64,000 bases of DNA from JAAYCI01 sp964370295 (GCA_964370295.1 CAYJIR010000005.1:1-64000), one strand, 5' to 3'. Positions 45,369 to 53,677 are shown, counted from the stretch's first letter. Program-made: numbers and translations. Notes: generated from the sequence alone by a model not told the origin.

Positions 45369-45399
45369 AAAATCCCTCCGAACGCCATCCTTTAACTAA

Positions 45400-45428
45400 A
45401 TTATATATAAAAAAAAAGGAATTTACAA
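45400..45428 (-). promoter_or_regulatory. mrp operon promoter
   Basis: Minus-strand TTGTAA (45423-45428) and TATAAT (45400-45405) with a T-rich 17-base spacer, ending 31 bases before the mrpE ATG. Confidence 0.75.
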
Positions 45429-45518
45429 CATTTTTTTAGAAAAAACGCTTGTTTTTCTTCCGACACCTGTGAAATGTATCCTTGGGGTGTTTCTTCGGCC
45501 CCCTACAATAGGCGCTGA

Positions 45519-45550
45519 CCATAAAAATGCTTAAAACAGCACTCTTATGG
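45519..45550. repeat. intergenic repeat, 'CCATAAAA hairpin' family
   Basis: CCATAAAAATGCT (45519-45531) pairs with AGCACTCTTATGG (45538-45550), with two mismatches. Related copies are at 48150, 51662 and 53880. The rest of 45429-45688 holds no gene. Confidence 0.65.
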
Positions 45551-45688
45551 GGAATATCATGATAGCACTTCTGACAAACAAAAACCTTTGCCAAAACCCA
45601 AGCAAAATTTTGGGCGGATCAAAAAAGCGCAATAGATGCCGAACGAAAGAGAGCTTATTCTATCCTCGTGCACACCCGGTATCTGCTC

Positions 45689-45743
45689 AAAAAATAGAGT
45701 CTGCCTTGCAACCCTTGTGTGTAACCGTTGCAAAACAGACTCT
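45689..45743 (-). terminator. terminator of the clostripain-like gene
   Basis: AGAGTCTG..TTGCAAC (45696-45712) pairs with GTTGCAA..CAGACTCT (45727-45743) with a small internal loop. On the minus strand the stem is followed by A and then six T residues. It is about 78 bases past the stop at 45821. Confidence 0.75.
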
Positions 45744-45820
45744 CGCTAGAGATTTCATCCGCCAAAATGTTTTTTATAAAATATCATCCGCTCAATTCTG
45801 CCCAAGGCATGTTAAACATA

Positions 45821-47893
45821 TTAGGCAGCTATTGGCTCTTGTGTTTCTTCTTGCATGGAGCTTGTGTCCCCTTGCGAAAGACTTGCCTCCGATGTGTTTT
45901 CGTCCAGGACTCCCACTAAGATGCCTTCCGTATTAACAAAGAGCTCATCCTCTTCCAAAGTGAAAAAGCCCTTGCTCGAATAGGCCGTGTTTCCCTGGCT
46001 GTCTTCCATGACAAAACGCATCACATACTCGCCATTTGGCAGCTCTGCTTCATAAAATTGTGTGTTTTCCGTCACGGTGATTTCCTGCCCATAAATAAAG
46101 TCAAATGCCCCTCCGCCCTCTATGGGGGCCGCTTGCAACAAGGGGATAACCACATCCCCCTCTTGCAGCTGCACCAGCGTGCGTGCGGCTGCACCGCTTG
46201 GGTCTGCCGGCAAGCGCAAACCCTCTATAAAGAAATCTTCCAGCTCGAAGTCGTACACCACTTCCATATTATACATTTCTTCGTTTAGAAGAACCGGTAC
46301 CGTATAATAGTTGTATCGCTCGTTATATTGTGTAAGCTCCATAAAACAAACGGCGTCGTCTAAACTGCCCCACACACCACGAAAATTGTCTTCAAAGATG
46401 CCGTTTTCCCAATCGGCCGCCAGGTCATCATCTATACCCAAAAGAACAACTTCGCCGGCCTCTTCATCCAGCGCATACAACTCGTAGCGAACAGAGGTTA
46501 ACACTTCACTTGCCCGTTCGCCCAAATGGAGGCTGATATACCCTTGGTCGTTTAAGGTAAGCGGCGCATTTTGCCATCCCTCCGTGTTAATATTTTCAAG
46601 TTCCGGCAAGTCGTCAATTCCCATTTCTCCCAAATAGTCCATACCCGCTTCGGATACATCACCCGTTATGGCATATTCAAAATAATACGCCATTGCCTCA
46701 AATGGGCTGGTCTCGCCGAAAAGCAAAACATAATCTTCCGTGCCACTATAGGGATAATAGGCAGCCAAACCGGTGGCATTTGGATGATAATCGCCACACA
46801 CATTGTATTCCACACAGGCCTCTATCGCCGCTTGAATCTGTTCGCTTTCTTCGGGCATAAGATGGGCTGTTTTGCTGGCAAAATCCCCTAAATCCGCCAT
46901 GTCATAATAGCCCTGCCAGCGGGTATTGCCACCAAAATTGTCTACCTCGCGTGATACTTGCCCCACATAGTTTACAAAAGAAGGTTTGTTGGCGGCCAGC
47001 TGCAAAGCCCGTCTTCCATAGGCGTTATACGCTTCAACAAGGGCTTCAAAATTGCTTAGGTTTGTAACAGAAAGGGTGGACGAGTCCACATCTTGAGGCC
47101 TTGGCGAGTTTTCAATGCCAAGCATATAGCTATCACAAATGCTTATGGAAAGCTCCAACGGTTCCACCGTTGGGTTTTCCGCCAAGGTATTCATCCACCC
47201 CTCGTATTCCCATCCCACACCCGGCTCCATGTCTTCCGAGGCCACTAAATAACTTGCAATGTCTGAGAAAGTGGCCGCTGTGTCCACGGTGGCCATCAAG
47301 CATGCATCAAACCCAATGATATCAAGTGGCTGATTCTCTTCGTTTTCGTCAAAAACGGAGGTGAAGGCCTCACGCATTTCCGGCAGGGATAGCGCATCCA
47401 TATCATACTGTTGATCGAAAGCCGCGCCACCTAAAGTGCCGCCACCATGGTTCCAAATGATGGCCATCGTGCGCTCTGCCGGATAGTTTTCGCTGGCAAA
47501 ACGAAGAAAATCCTCCAGTGTTTGCGTCTCACCCATATTTTGCTTTTCCTGCTCTTCCAGCAAGGTTAATGCCCCGTTTTCCGCAAGAAAACGCTGCGAT
47601 TTTTCCGGGTTGATGCCCTCATGCCTCCAGCTGTTGCTACCGCCGGTTTGGATAACCACTTTGACATTCTCCGGCAAAATCACTGACAGCATTTCGCCCA
47701 AATCTTCTGAGGCAGACCCGTTGTCGTCCTCTAAATTACTGCCGCATAAATACCAATAAATCGCCCATTCAGCCCCGTCTTGTGCCGTGGCCGTAGCCTC
47801 ACTTGGGATACTTTCGCTTTGCTCCTGCCCGGTACAGGCCACAAGCGCGAACAACAACAAAGCCATGAATGCCGTGCATACTCGCTTTTTCAT
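45821..47893 (-). CDS. clostripain-related cysteine peptidase (C11) lipoprotein
   Basis: Surface peptidase. The lipobox is ALVAC (Cys20), so it should be anchored to the outer face of the membrane. The caspase-fold dyad is His149 in IIWNHGGGTLGG and Cys198 in GFDACLMAT, matching family C11 (clostripain, Arg/Lys-specific). The approximately 350 residues after the catalytic domain form beta-rich segments without a recognised family. Acidic overall. 690 residues. A terminator follows. Target unknown; maturation of other secreted proteins is a possibility. Confidence 0.9.
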   Translation of the reverse strand: MKKRVCTAFMALLLFALVACTGQEQSESIPSEATATAQDGAEWAIYWYLCGSNLEDDNGSASEDLGEMLSVILPENVKVVIQTGGSNSWRHEGINPEKSQRFLAENGALTLLEEQEKQNMGETQTLEDFLRFASENYPAERTMAIIWNHGGGTLGGAAFDQQYDMDALSLPEMREAFTSVFDENEENQPLDIIGFDACLMATVDTAATFSDIASYLVASEDMEPGVGWEYEGWMNTLAENPTVEPLELSISICDSYMLGIENSPRPQDVDSSTLSVTNLSNFEALVEAYNAYGRRALQLAANKPSFVNYVGQVSREVDNFGGNTRWQGYYDMADLGDFASKTAHLMPEESEQIQAAIEACVEYNVCGDYHPNATGLAAYYPYSGTEDYVLLFGETSPFEAMAYYFEYAITGDVSEAGMDYLGEMGIDDLPELENINTEGWQNAPLTLNDQGYISLHLGERASEVLTSVRYELYALDEEAGEVVLLGIDDDLAADWENGIFEDNFRGVWGSLDDAVCFMELTQYNERYNYYTVPVLLNEEMYNMEVVYDFELEDFFIEGLRLPADPSGAAARTLVQLQEGDVVIPLLQAAPIEGGGAFDFIYGQEITVTENTQFYEAELPNGEYVMRFVMEDSQGNTAYSSKGFFTLEEDELFVNTEGILVGVLDENTSEASLSQGDTSSMQEETQEPIAA

Positions 47894-47962
47894 ACAATTT
47901 CTTCCCCTTATGATTGCTTATATTTTATGTGTTTGCCATGCAACAACAACTCCTATACCATT

Positions 47963-48042
47963 CAATGCGGTCATAGTAGAAGCACCTTTATGGGCACCGC
48001 ATATTGCATGGATGCCGCATAAACCTTTAAGATGTTTTATGC
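47963..48042. repeat. two degenerate intergenic hairpins
   Basis: CAATGCGGT (47963-47971) faces ACCGCATATTG (47996-48006), with ACCTTTATGGGC between. GCATAAAC (48017-48024) then pairs with GTTTTATGC (48034-48042). The shape and TTTATGGG core recall the CCATAAAA family. Confidence 0.4.
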
Positions 48043-48109
48043 AGCCGGTATAAACTATATTTCTGCGATATATTTTATTATAATAACATACAGGCCATTG
48101 TGTGTAAAT

Positions 48110-48184
48110 AATGCCTGCCGGATAAACCCCACCGCAATATAGGCGGTGGCCATAAAATGTTTAAAACATTGCATTTATGGGGCA
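48110..48184. repeat. composite intergenic repeat (three modules)
   Basis: In order: AATGCCTGCCGGATAAACC; a hairpin CCACCGC/GCGGTGG (48129-48149); and a CCATAAA.../...TTTATGG hairpin (48150-48180) followed by GGCAT. The same three modules in the same order occur at 51603-51699. Confidence 0.75.
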
Positions 48185-48220
48185 TCCCTCAGGGCGCTCT
48201 ATCGGTTTTTTCCTTTTGTA

Positions 48221-48272
48221 TAAAAAGACACTAAAATACACCCCCAAAAATGATGGTCAACTTTGGGGGTGT
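48221..48272 (-). terminator. terminator of the secreted protein gene
   Basis: ACACCCCCAAA (48238-48248) pairs with TTTGGGGGTGT (48262-48272). On the minus strand ATTTTAGTGTCTTTTT follows. It is about 84 bases beyond the stop. Confidence 0.8.
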
Positions 48273-48355
48273 ATGCATTATCAAATATTCGATTCATGTC
48301 TTTTATAAGCAAGGGTCTAAGCAAGCCCTAAAGGGTTTATGTAACAGCCATTCGG

Positions 48356-49354
48356 CTATAGATAAACCCCTGTTTGAGGAGAAAACGCTGTGGTGGCTTG
48401 CGAAGCTGCCACCTGAAGATAAAACCCAAAGGGTGATAGTTTAGTGGTGCTGAAAGAAGCCGTATTGCCGCTGATTTGGCAGACACCACTTATCACTTCG
48501 CTTCCTCCTTGGCCTTCATGGTTGTTGAAGAAAGTTACTGTGCTGCCGGCGGGAAGGTTATCTTTAAAAGTTACAACAATGGTAATCGGTTCTTGCAAAA
48601 TTACAGGGGCACCATTTTCATCCACTATAGTGAGATTATAAAAGCCCAAGGGCACCCCGGTTGCACCGTTTTGCAGGAAAAAACTATGAGCACTTGCCGC
48701 ATCTTCTGCCGTGACAGGCTGCACCAAAAACTGCCAACCCTCATTTAAACCGCTTGCAGACACAGAGATAATTGAGTTAACAACCTGAGGAGACGCGTTT
48801 TCGGAAGTGGAACCGGACTGAGAGGTGCTACCGGAGACAGAAGTGGAGCTGGAAACCGGAACAGAAGACGCCGCGCCTTGCTTCCAGTACACCGCAACAT
48901 GGGCGATGCCTCCCAATGTGACTTTTATATCAAACTGCGCGGCGCCGTTGGCCACACTAATATTCGTTGCATCATAGTAAAAATCGTCCGGTTGATACAA
49001 AGCTACGATTTGATCCCCGGCTTTTAGCTCGGGTATTTGAACTTCGATACGCTGGGTAGCTTGTGTGCCGTGCTCAAGCGTCCCCGAAAGTGTTACGGTA
49101 ACTGCACCCAGATAGGTAAGCCCCTGTCCCTGTACGGATGCGTTGTCTTCTAGCCTTCTTTCTGTGTCTGCTTTATCCCCCGCACTCATGTCGTTTACCT
49201 GAAATGAGTATCCTTCCACACTGCCCGAAACCAAACTCGTGCCGGCAGCAGTTATTTCACCGGGTGATGCCAAAACCATAACAGCCCAGGTGGGCACCAT
49301 CAATCCGACTAAGAAAACAGATAAAAGAATCAGCGCAAATTTCTTTTTTTTCAT
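48356..49354 (-). CDS. secreted protein ending in SPQTGVYL
   Basis: No recognised enzyme family. A signal peptide (1-29, cleavage after VLA) is followed by SPGE, a beta-rich domain to about 165, a Ser/Thr-rich linker (about 168-195) and a second beta-rich domain. The C-terminus reads TTKLSPFGFYLQVAA, a short linker, then SPQTGVYL and stop. It is paralogous to the protein at 60156-61481. LPXTG-type surface proteins of Clostridia often show SPF..., a linker and PxTG, followed by a helix and basic tail; here the chain stops right after the motif. GAGGAG precedes the ATG, and the promoter is strong. Confidence 0.8.
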   Translation of the reverse strand: MKKKKFALILLSVFLVGLMVPTWAVMVLASPGEITAAGTSLVSGSVEGYSFQVNDMSAGDKADTERRLEDNASVQGQGLTYLGAVTVTLSGTLEHGTQATQRIEVQIPELKAGDQIVALYQPDDFYYDATNISVANGAAQFDIKVTLGGIAHVAVYWKQGAASSVPVSSSTSVSGSTSQSGSTSENASPQVVNSIISVSASGLNEGWQFLVQPVTAEDAASAHSFFLQNGATGVPLGFYNLTIVDENGAPVILQEPITIVVTFKDNLPAGSTVTFFNNHEGQGGSEVISGVCQISGNTASFSTTKLSPFGFYLQVAASQATTAFSPQTGVYL

Positions 49355-49414
49355 TATAAACTCCTCTTTTTTTACTCCAAAACATAGTTTATTACTTATT
49401 TAAGATTATTCATG

Positions 49415-49444
49415 ATTATACTCTATTTCCTTTCGTTACGTCAA
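49415..49444 (-). promoter_or_regulatory. promoter of the SPQTGVYL secreted protein
   Basis: Minus-strand TTGACG (49439-49444) and TATAAT (49415-49420) with an 18-base spacer, 60 bases before the ATG. One of the best sigma-A-type matches in the window. Confidence 0.8.
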
Positions 49445-49505
49445 GTGTTTTTAGATAACCAGGCCGTTTTTTTGTGAAACGATACGAGAGAAATGGGCAC
49501 CAAAC

Positions 49506-49549
49506 GGAGCGGTTGACAAAGTCGACTTCACAAAAACGCTTATCAACAC
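49506..49549 (+). repeat. intergenic repeat, 'TTGACAAAGT' family
   Basis: GGAGCGGTTGACAAAGTCGA, then CTTCACAAAAACGCTTATCA and ACACACC. TTCACAAAAACG is also complementary to CGTTTTTTTGTGAA about 60 bases upstream. The rest of 49550-49696 holds no gene. Confidence 0.6.
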
Positions 49550-49696
49550 ACCCGGTATCGCTTGCGCTTTTTTATCAGGCAAAAATTATACTCTGCTTTT
49601 TGCAAAACCTTTGTTTTGCAACCGCCCCTAAACATTCTCTTGCAAGGAATGGAGGCTAGCTTATACAGACAGTGTTGAGAGTTTCCAAAATATAGC

Positions 49697-49725
49697 TTGT
49701 TTCCTTTTAACAACTGTGATATACT
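49697..49725 (+). promoter_or_regulatory. DEAD-box helicase promoter
   Basis: Extended -10 TGATATACT (TATACT at 49720-49725) with TTGTTT (49697-49702) 17 bases upstream. It leaves a leader of about 75 bases that contains a hairpin. Confidence 0.6.
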
Positions 49726-49750
49726 AAACGATAGTCGATAAATCTTTTCA

Positions 49751-49784
49751 AAAAGGCAAGATGCGATGAGGCATCTTGCCTTTT
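49751..49784 (+). terminator. terminator-like hairpin in the helicase leader
   Basis: AAAAGGCAAGATGC and GCATCTTGCCTTTT form a perfect 14-base stem with a GATGAG loop, so the stem ends in a U4 run. It stands between the promoter and the ribosome site (AAAGGAG, 49795-49801), suggesting attenuation or autoregulation of the gene. Confidence 0.75.
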
Positions 49785-49805
49785 AATGTGAAACAAAGGA
49801 GTTTT

Positions 49806-51542
49806 ATGAGCACAACAAGGTTCAGCGAATTATCTCTTCAACCCAGTATTCAAAAAGCCATAGACGAGCGTGGTTTTTACGAGGCAACCGCCGTGCAGGC
49901 GAAAACCATCCCCCTAACACGTTCCGGCGTGGATATTTTGGCTCAATCTCAAACGGGCACGGGAAAGACTCTTGCCTTTTCCATCCCGGCGCTGGAGCGC
50001 ATCCAGCCAGACGCCACGGCCATACAAGTGATGATTCTTTCGCCCACGAGAGAACTTGCCCAGCAATGCGCCGAGGAAGTTCGCAAATTGGCCCCCTACA
50101 TGCCCCATGTCCGCACGGCAGATATTTTTGGTGGTTCCGACTACCGCGCACAGTTTCGTGCTCTGCGCAAGGCAAATATGGTCATTGGCACCCCCGGCCG
50201 CATCATGGATCATATCAGCCGTGGCACCATCAAGCTGCACAACCTTGAGATGATTGTGCTGGACGAAGCAGACGAAATGCTGAACATGGGTTTTAAAGAA
50301 GATGTGGAAACCATTTTAAGTGATGCGCCGGAAAACCGCCAAACCGTGTTGTTTTCTGCCACTGTACCCAAAAGTATTTTAGAAATTGCACAGCAGTTCC
50401 AAAAAGACCCTGTGCAAATCAACCTAACACAAAACAAAACTGTTTTGGGCGAAATTAAACAACTGTATGTTGAAGCACCAAAACAATATAAAAACAGAGC
50501 GCTTACGATGCTGTTGCACCAAGTGCAGCCCAAAAGATCCATTATTTTTGCCAATACCAAAAGCATGGTAGACGAACTGACACAAAACTTGTGCGAAGAC
50601 GGTTTTTTGGCACAAGGTTTGCACGGAGACATGAAGCAAAGCCAACGCAGCACCGTGATGGCCGGCTTTAAAGGTGGCCATACAGAAATTTTGGTGGCCA
50701 CGGATGTTGCCGCACGCGGCATCGATGTGCAAGACATCGACTATGTATTCAATTACGATTTGCCTAAAATTGCCGAATACTATGTGCATCGTATTGGACG
50801 CACCGGCCGCGCCGGCCGCAGCGGTACTGCCATCAGCCTATGCTGTGGCAAACAGCAATTGGCCACCATAAAGTCTTTGGCAAAAAAGTCTCAGTCTCAC
50901 ATTGAAGAAATGCCCCTGCCCACAAAGCAGAGCATACAAGCACAGCAACAAGAACGCAATATCGAAAAAGTGAAACAAGAACTTACCAGAGAACCCAGCG
51001 AGCAAAGCAAGGCCATTTTGGCTCGCCTATTGCAAGAGGGCTATGATGCAAAGGCACTGGCTTGCGCCTTGATGAACATGTCCTTTGAGGCAAACGAGCT
51101 ACCCTTGGAGGATATCCCGCAAGACAAGCGCAAAAAAAAGCAAGAAACCGTTGCACAGCCAGTTTCCAACAAAAAAACACAAAAGATTCCACCGGCACAA
51201 GTTTTGCTGTTTAACATTGGCTCCACATGCAACTGCAACGCCAACCATCTGGTTGGCGCCATAACAGAACATGCCGGGATCTCCTCGAAATGTATTGGAA
51301 AAATCATCATCGAAGACAGCCACTCTTTGGTGTCGATACCGGCAGAGTATACACCCGATGTCTTGCAAGCGATGAAGCAAGTGAAAATTTGCGGAAGGCG
51401 GGTGCATGTTCTTAATGTAAGTGACGATGCACAAAAGGAAAAATCGTCTCACGGCACCCACCGCAGCAACAAGCCCTCTCATAAAAAACAGGAGAAAAAA
51501 AAGAAGGACAAACGAGCACATGGCTCGAACGGCCCTCATTAA
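49806..51542 (+). CDS. DEAD-box RNA helicase (CsdA/DbpA-like)
   Basis: ATP-dependent RNA helicase for ribosome assembly or cold adaptation. Motifs in order: Q motif, AQSQTGTGKT (I), PTRELAQQ (Ia), TPGRIMDH, DEAD (II), SAT (III), then domain 2 with ATDVAARGIDV and HRIGRTGRAGR. A DbpA-type RNA-binding domain follows (about 455-540), then a Lys/His-rich tail. The start is the ATG at 49806 with AAAGGAG upstream. 578 residues. The Cys-containing segment GSTCNCNANHLVG in the RNA-binding domain is atypical. Confidence 0.94.
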   Translation: MSTTRFSELSLQPSIQKAIDERGFYEATAVQAKTIPLTRSGVDILAQSQTGTGKTLAFSIPALERIQPDATAIQVMILSPTRELAQQCAEEVRKLAPYMPHVRTADIFGGSDYRAQFRALRKANMVIGTPGRIMDHISRGTIKLHNLEMIVLDEADEMLNMGFKEDVETILSDAPENRQTVLFSATVPKSILEIAQQFQKDPVQINLTQNKTVLGEIKQLYVEAPKQYKNRALTMLLHQVQPKRSIIFANTKSMVDELTQNLCEDGFLAQGLHGDMKQSQRSTVMAGFKGGHTEILVATDVAARGIDVQDIDYVFNYDLPKIAEYYVHRIGRTGRAGRSGTAISLCCGKQQLATIKSLAKKSQSHIEEMPLPTKQSIQAQQQERNIEKVKQELTREPSEQSKAILARLLQEGYDAKALACALMNMSFEANELPLEDIPQDKRKKKQETVAQPVSNKKTQKIPPAQVLLFNIGSTCNCNANHLVGAITEHAGISSKCIGKIIIEDSHSLVSIPAEYTPDVLQAMKQVKICGRRVHVLNVSDDAQKEKSSHGTHRSNKPSHKKQEKKKKDKRAHGSNGPH

Positions 51543-51554
51543 CACGATAAATTC

Positions 51555-51597
51555 AAGCGCCAAGTGCTGTGTGGTACACATCTCTTGGCGCTTTTTT
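51555..51597 (+). terminator. terminator of the helicase gene
   Basis: AAGCGCCAAG (51555-51564) pairs with CTTGGCGCTT (51584-51593), followed by TTTT. It starts 13 bases after the stop codon. Confidence 0.9.
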
Positions 51598-51602
51598 AAG
51601 GT

Positions 51603-51699
51603 AATGCCTGCTGAATAAACCCCTGCGGGGGGTTATTCAATCCCACCGCAAAATGCGGTGGCCATAAAAGTGCTCAGAAAAGCACTTTTATGGGGCATA
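51603..51699. repeat. composite intergenic repeat (three modules), best copy
   Basis: AATGCCTGCTGAATAAAC begins a TGAATAA/TTATTCA hairpin (51612-51639). CCACCGCA/TGCGGTGG follows (51643-51661 region). Then CCATAAAAGTGCT (51662-51674) pairs perfectly with AGCACTTTTATGG (51681-51693), and GGCAT ends the module. It parallels 48110-48184. Confidence 0.8.
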
Positions 51700-51700
51700 C

Positions 51701-51875
51701 CTTGATGCTTTCCACTGTGTTTTCGCCCCTAAAATAAAAAGGCGAAAACGAAAGTGCAAGGTTTTTGTGTAAAAAAACGGAAAAACCTTGCACTTTTCCA
51801 AACAAAAAATTGCATTTTATAATATGTATATGTCTTTTTTATATGTCTTTTTTTGTTTGTTCAGTGGGTATTAAG
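51701..51875. repeat. composite repeat, 'TGCAAGGTTTT hairpin' family plus half palindrome
   Basis: TTTTCGCC/GGCGAAAA (51720-51748) is followed by AAAGTGCAAGGTTTTT (51751-51766), which pairs exactly with 51781-51796. Then CAAACAAAAAA faces TTTTTTTGTTTG around an A/T core with ATATGTATATGTC. GTTTGTTCAGTGGGTATTAA ends it. From 51788 on it matches 59803-59880, apart from a 12-base duplication (TTATATGTCTTT). The left part matches 14127-14222. Confidence 0.8.
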
Positions 51876-51922
51876 GTACACACTTCACTTAAGACACCAC
51901 CCAACAAACACCCCCGATAAGG

Positions 51923-52990
51923 CTAGGGTGCAAGCGTATAATCTCCGCGTGAAATCAAGCTCCGTTTTCGCATCAGCTCGCTCACAAGCCACGAGACCAC
52001 GACCGGAACCACAAGGCAAACCACCAAAAGGCCCACATAATCAAACAGGGTGGGCGCAAGGGGCAGCTCCCCTGCCGCCACGGCCTCTGCCGAGGGCGTC
52101 ACCCAACCCGATAACACCCCTATAGGCCCCACAAGCCCGCATGTGCCCATGCCGGACGCAATGGGAGCGCCATTCATTTTAAGGCCAAAAACCACGGTTG
52201 CCAAAGGCCCATTGATGGCAGATGCCACCACCGGCGGTATCCAAAGCACTGGTTTTTTCATTAAATTGGGAATTTGCAGCATGGATGTGCCAAGGCCTTG
52301 GCTTGCCAAACCGCCAATCCCATTTTCCCTGTAAGAGGCGGTGGCAAAGCCCACCATATGGGCACAACAACCGGCAAGGGCCGCACCACCGGCCAGCCCC
52401 ACTAGCCCAAGGGCCGCACAAATGGCCGCACTGCTTATGGGCAAGGTAAGAATAATACCCATAAGCACCGAAATAAGCACCCCCATTATGAAAGGGTGCT
52501 GAACCGTTGCCCACATAATTAAGTTTCCCAAAGCAGATGCCGCACTTCCCACCGCCGGTGCAATGGCATAAGACAATAGCACACCGGTGATGATGGTTAC
52601 GGCCGGGGTGACAATTAAATCAACGGGGGTTCTTTTGGAAACCAATTTGCCGCAAAACACGGAAAGCAATACAATAAAATACACGGCCAATGGCCCACCC
52701 GCGCCCCCCATGGCGTTTGCAGCATATCCCACCGTGATGGACGAAAACAACACAAAGGCAGGGGCCCCAAGCGCATAGGCAATGGCGACACCCATGGCCG
52801 CGCCTTGTATTTCGCGTGTGAAAACAGCAATTTCGTTAAGCAATGCAATGTTAAACAAATTCCCCACCGTGCCTAAAATTGTGCCAATCAACAGCGAGGC
52901 AAACAAACCTTGTGCCATGCCGGACAAGGCCTTCACAACAATTCTATCAAAGCTAAACTCAATATTTTGCTTTTTAAAATACTCTGCCAT
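51923..52990 (-). CDS. PTS-like IIC membrane protein (PF13303 type)
   Basis: Polytopic membrane protein of about ten helices resembling the PTS_EIIC_2 family, with Gly/Ala-rich segments such as GCCAHMVGFATASYRENG, INGPLATVVFGLKMNG and GTCGLVGPIGVL. No IIA, IIB or sugar-metabolism gene is adjacent, so the substrate is open and it may not be a true phosphotransferase permease. 355 residues. Transcribed alone on the minus strand. Confidence 0.85.
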   Translation of the reverse strand: MAEYFKKQNIEFSFDRIVVKALSGMAQGLFASLLIGTILGTVGNLFNIALLNEIAVFTREIQGAAMGVAIAYALGAPAFVLFSSITVGYAANAMGGAGGPLAVYFIVLLSVFCGKLVSKRTPVDLIVTPAVTIITGVLLSYAIAPAVGSAASALGNLIMWATVQHPFIMGVLISVLMGIILTLPISSAAICAALGLVGLAGGAALAGCCAHMVGFATASYRENGIGGLASQGLGTSMLQIPNLMKKPVLWIPPVVASAINGPLATVVFGLKMNGAPIASGMGTCGLVGPIGVLSGWVTPSAEAVAAGELPLAPTLFDYVGLLVVCLVVPVVVSWLVSELMRKRSLISRGDYTLAP

Positions 52991-53047
52991 TTTACACCCC
53001 TTGCCTCTGTTTTAAAATTCTCATTCCATAAAATAAGTACTGCCTGC

Positions 53048-53130
53048 ACTCCCCTGTGTTTTCGGCGCTTCTATAAAAAGGCGAAAACGAAAAGCTTTTG
53101 CGGTTCCGGGGAAAAACCGGCACCTCGGCA
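53048..53130. repeat. diverged copy of the 'TGCAAGGTTTT hairpin' family
   Basis: CTGTGTTTTCGGCGCTTCTA followed by TAAAAAGGCGAAAACGAAAA matches 51715-51753 with few changes. The following stem, GGTTCCGGGGAAAAACCGG, replaces the long one of the other copies. The rest of 52991-53293 has no gene. Confidence 0.6.
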
Positions 53131-53237
53131 ACCTGCAAAGCGACATTCGCCACATAACGGCGCAGATTTGCGTGCTGCAAAGGAAGCCCTCTATCTCCCC
53201 CACTTGTTACTTTTCAATACGAAACAAAACCGCATGC

Positions 53238-53260
53238 CGCTTGCTTATCACAAGCAAGCG
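53238..53260 (-). terminator. hairpin after the VOC gene
   Basis: CGCTTGCTT and AAGCAAGCG pair around ATCAC, 34 bases after the VOC stop. On the minus strand GGCATGCGGTTTTGTTT follows, so the U-run is distant. Moderately convincing terminator. Confidence 0.45.
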
Positions 53261-53293
53261 ATATCCGTTTTACATAATTTCGTTAAAGACCAT

Positions 53294-53677
53294 CTAACAA
53301 TCTTCGTTCTCGTAGCTGGATATTTCCACCAGGTTCCCGTCAGGGTCACGAAGATATATGGATTTCATCTTCCCACGCACGCCATGTCTTTCCACGATCC
53401 CCAATTCAATGTCTAAACCGCTTTGCTGTAGTCTCTGATAAAATTCTTCTATTTCGCCTGTCATTTCAAAACAAATATCACAACTGCCCGTTTGCACATT
53501 TTTGGCGTGAGGCGACAACTCTTTGCCCAATGGGTGCACATTGATTTTGAAATCACCGGCATATAGCTCGAACCTATTTCCCCTATCTTTTGCAGCAAAA
53601 CCAATTTTTTTATAAAAATCAACGGTAGAAGAAATATCTCTGGCTGTAATAACAAAATGATCCACTTTATGTATCAT
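53294..53677 (-). CDS. VOC-family (glyoxalase/dioxygenase fold) protein
   Basis: Small metalloprotein of the vicinal-oxygen-chelate superfamily, two beta-alpha-beta-beta-beta units. IHKVDHFVITARDISSTVDF at the start carries the first metal His, and SIYLRDPDGNLVEISSYE at the end the last Glu. It resembles the STM3117-like VOC group; the substrate is unknown. The ATG at 53677 follows GGGGTG; a TTG one codon earlier is possible. About 127 residues. Confidence 0.88.
   Translation of the reverse strand: MIHKVDHFVITARDISSTVDFYKKIGFAAKDRGNRFELYAGDFKINVHPLGKELSPHAKNVQTGSCDICFEMTGEIEEFYQRLQQSGLDIELGIVERHGVRGKMKSIYLRDPDGNLVEISSYENEDC

Noticed and set aside
45547..45936. Plus-strand frame over the end of the clostripain-like gene
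   Set aside because: It runs through a hairpin repeat and a terminator and then antisense to the conserved gene; composition is not protein-like.
51923..52990. Complete sugar phosphotransferase system
   Set aside because: Only a IIC-like protein is present; no IIA, IIB or HPr-dependent regulator is adjacent.
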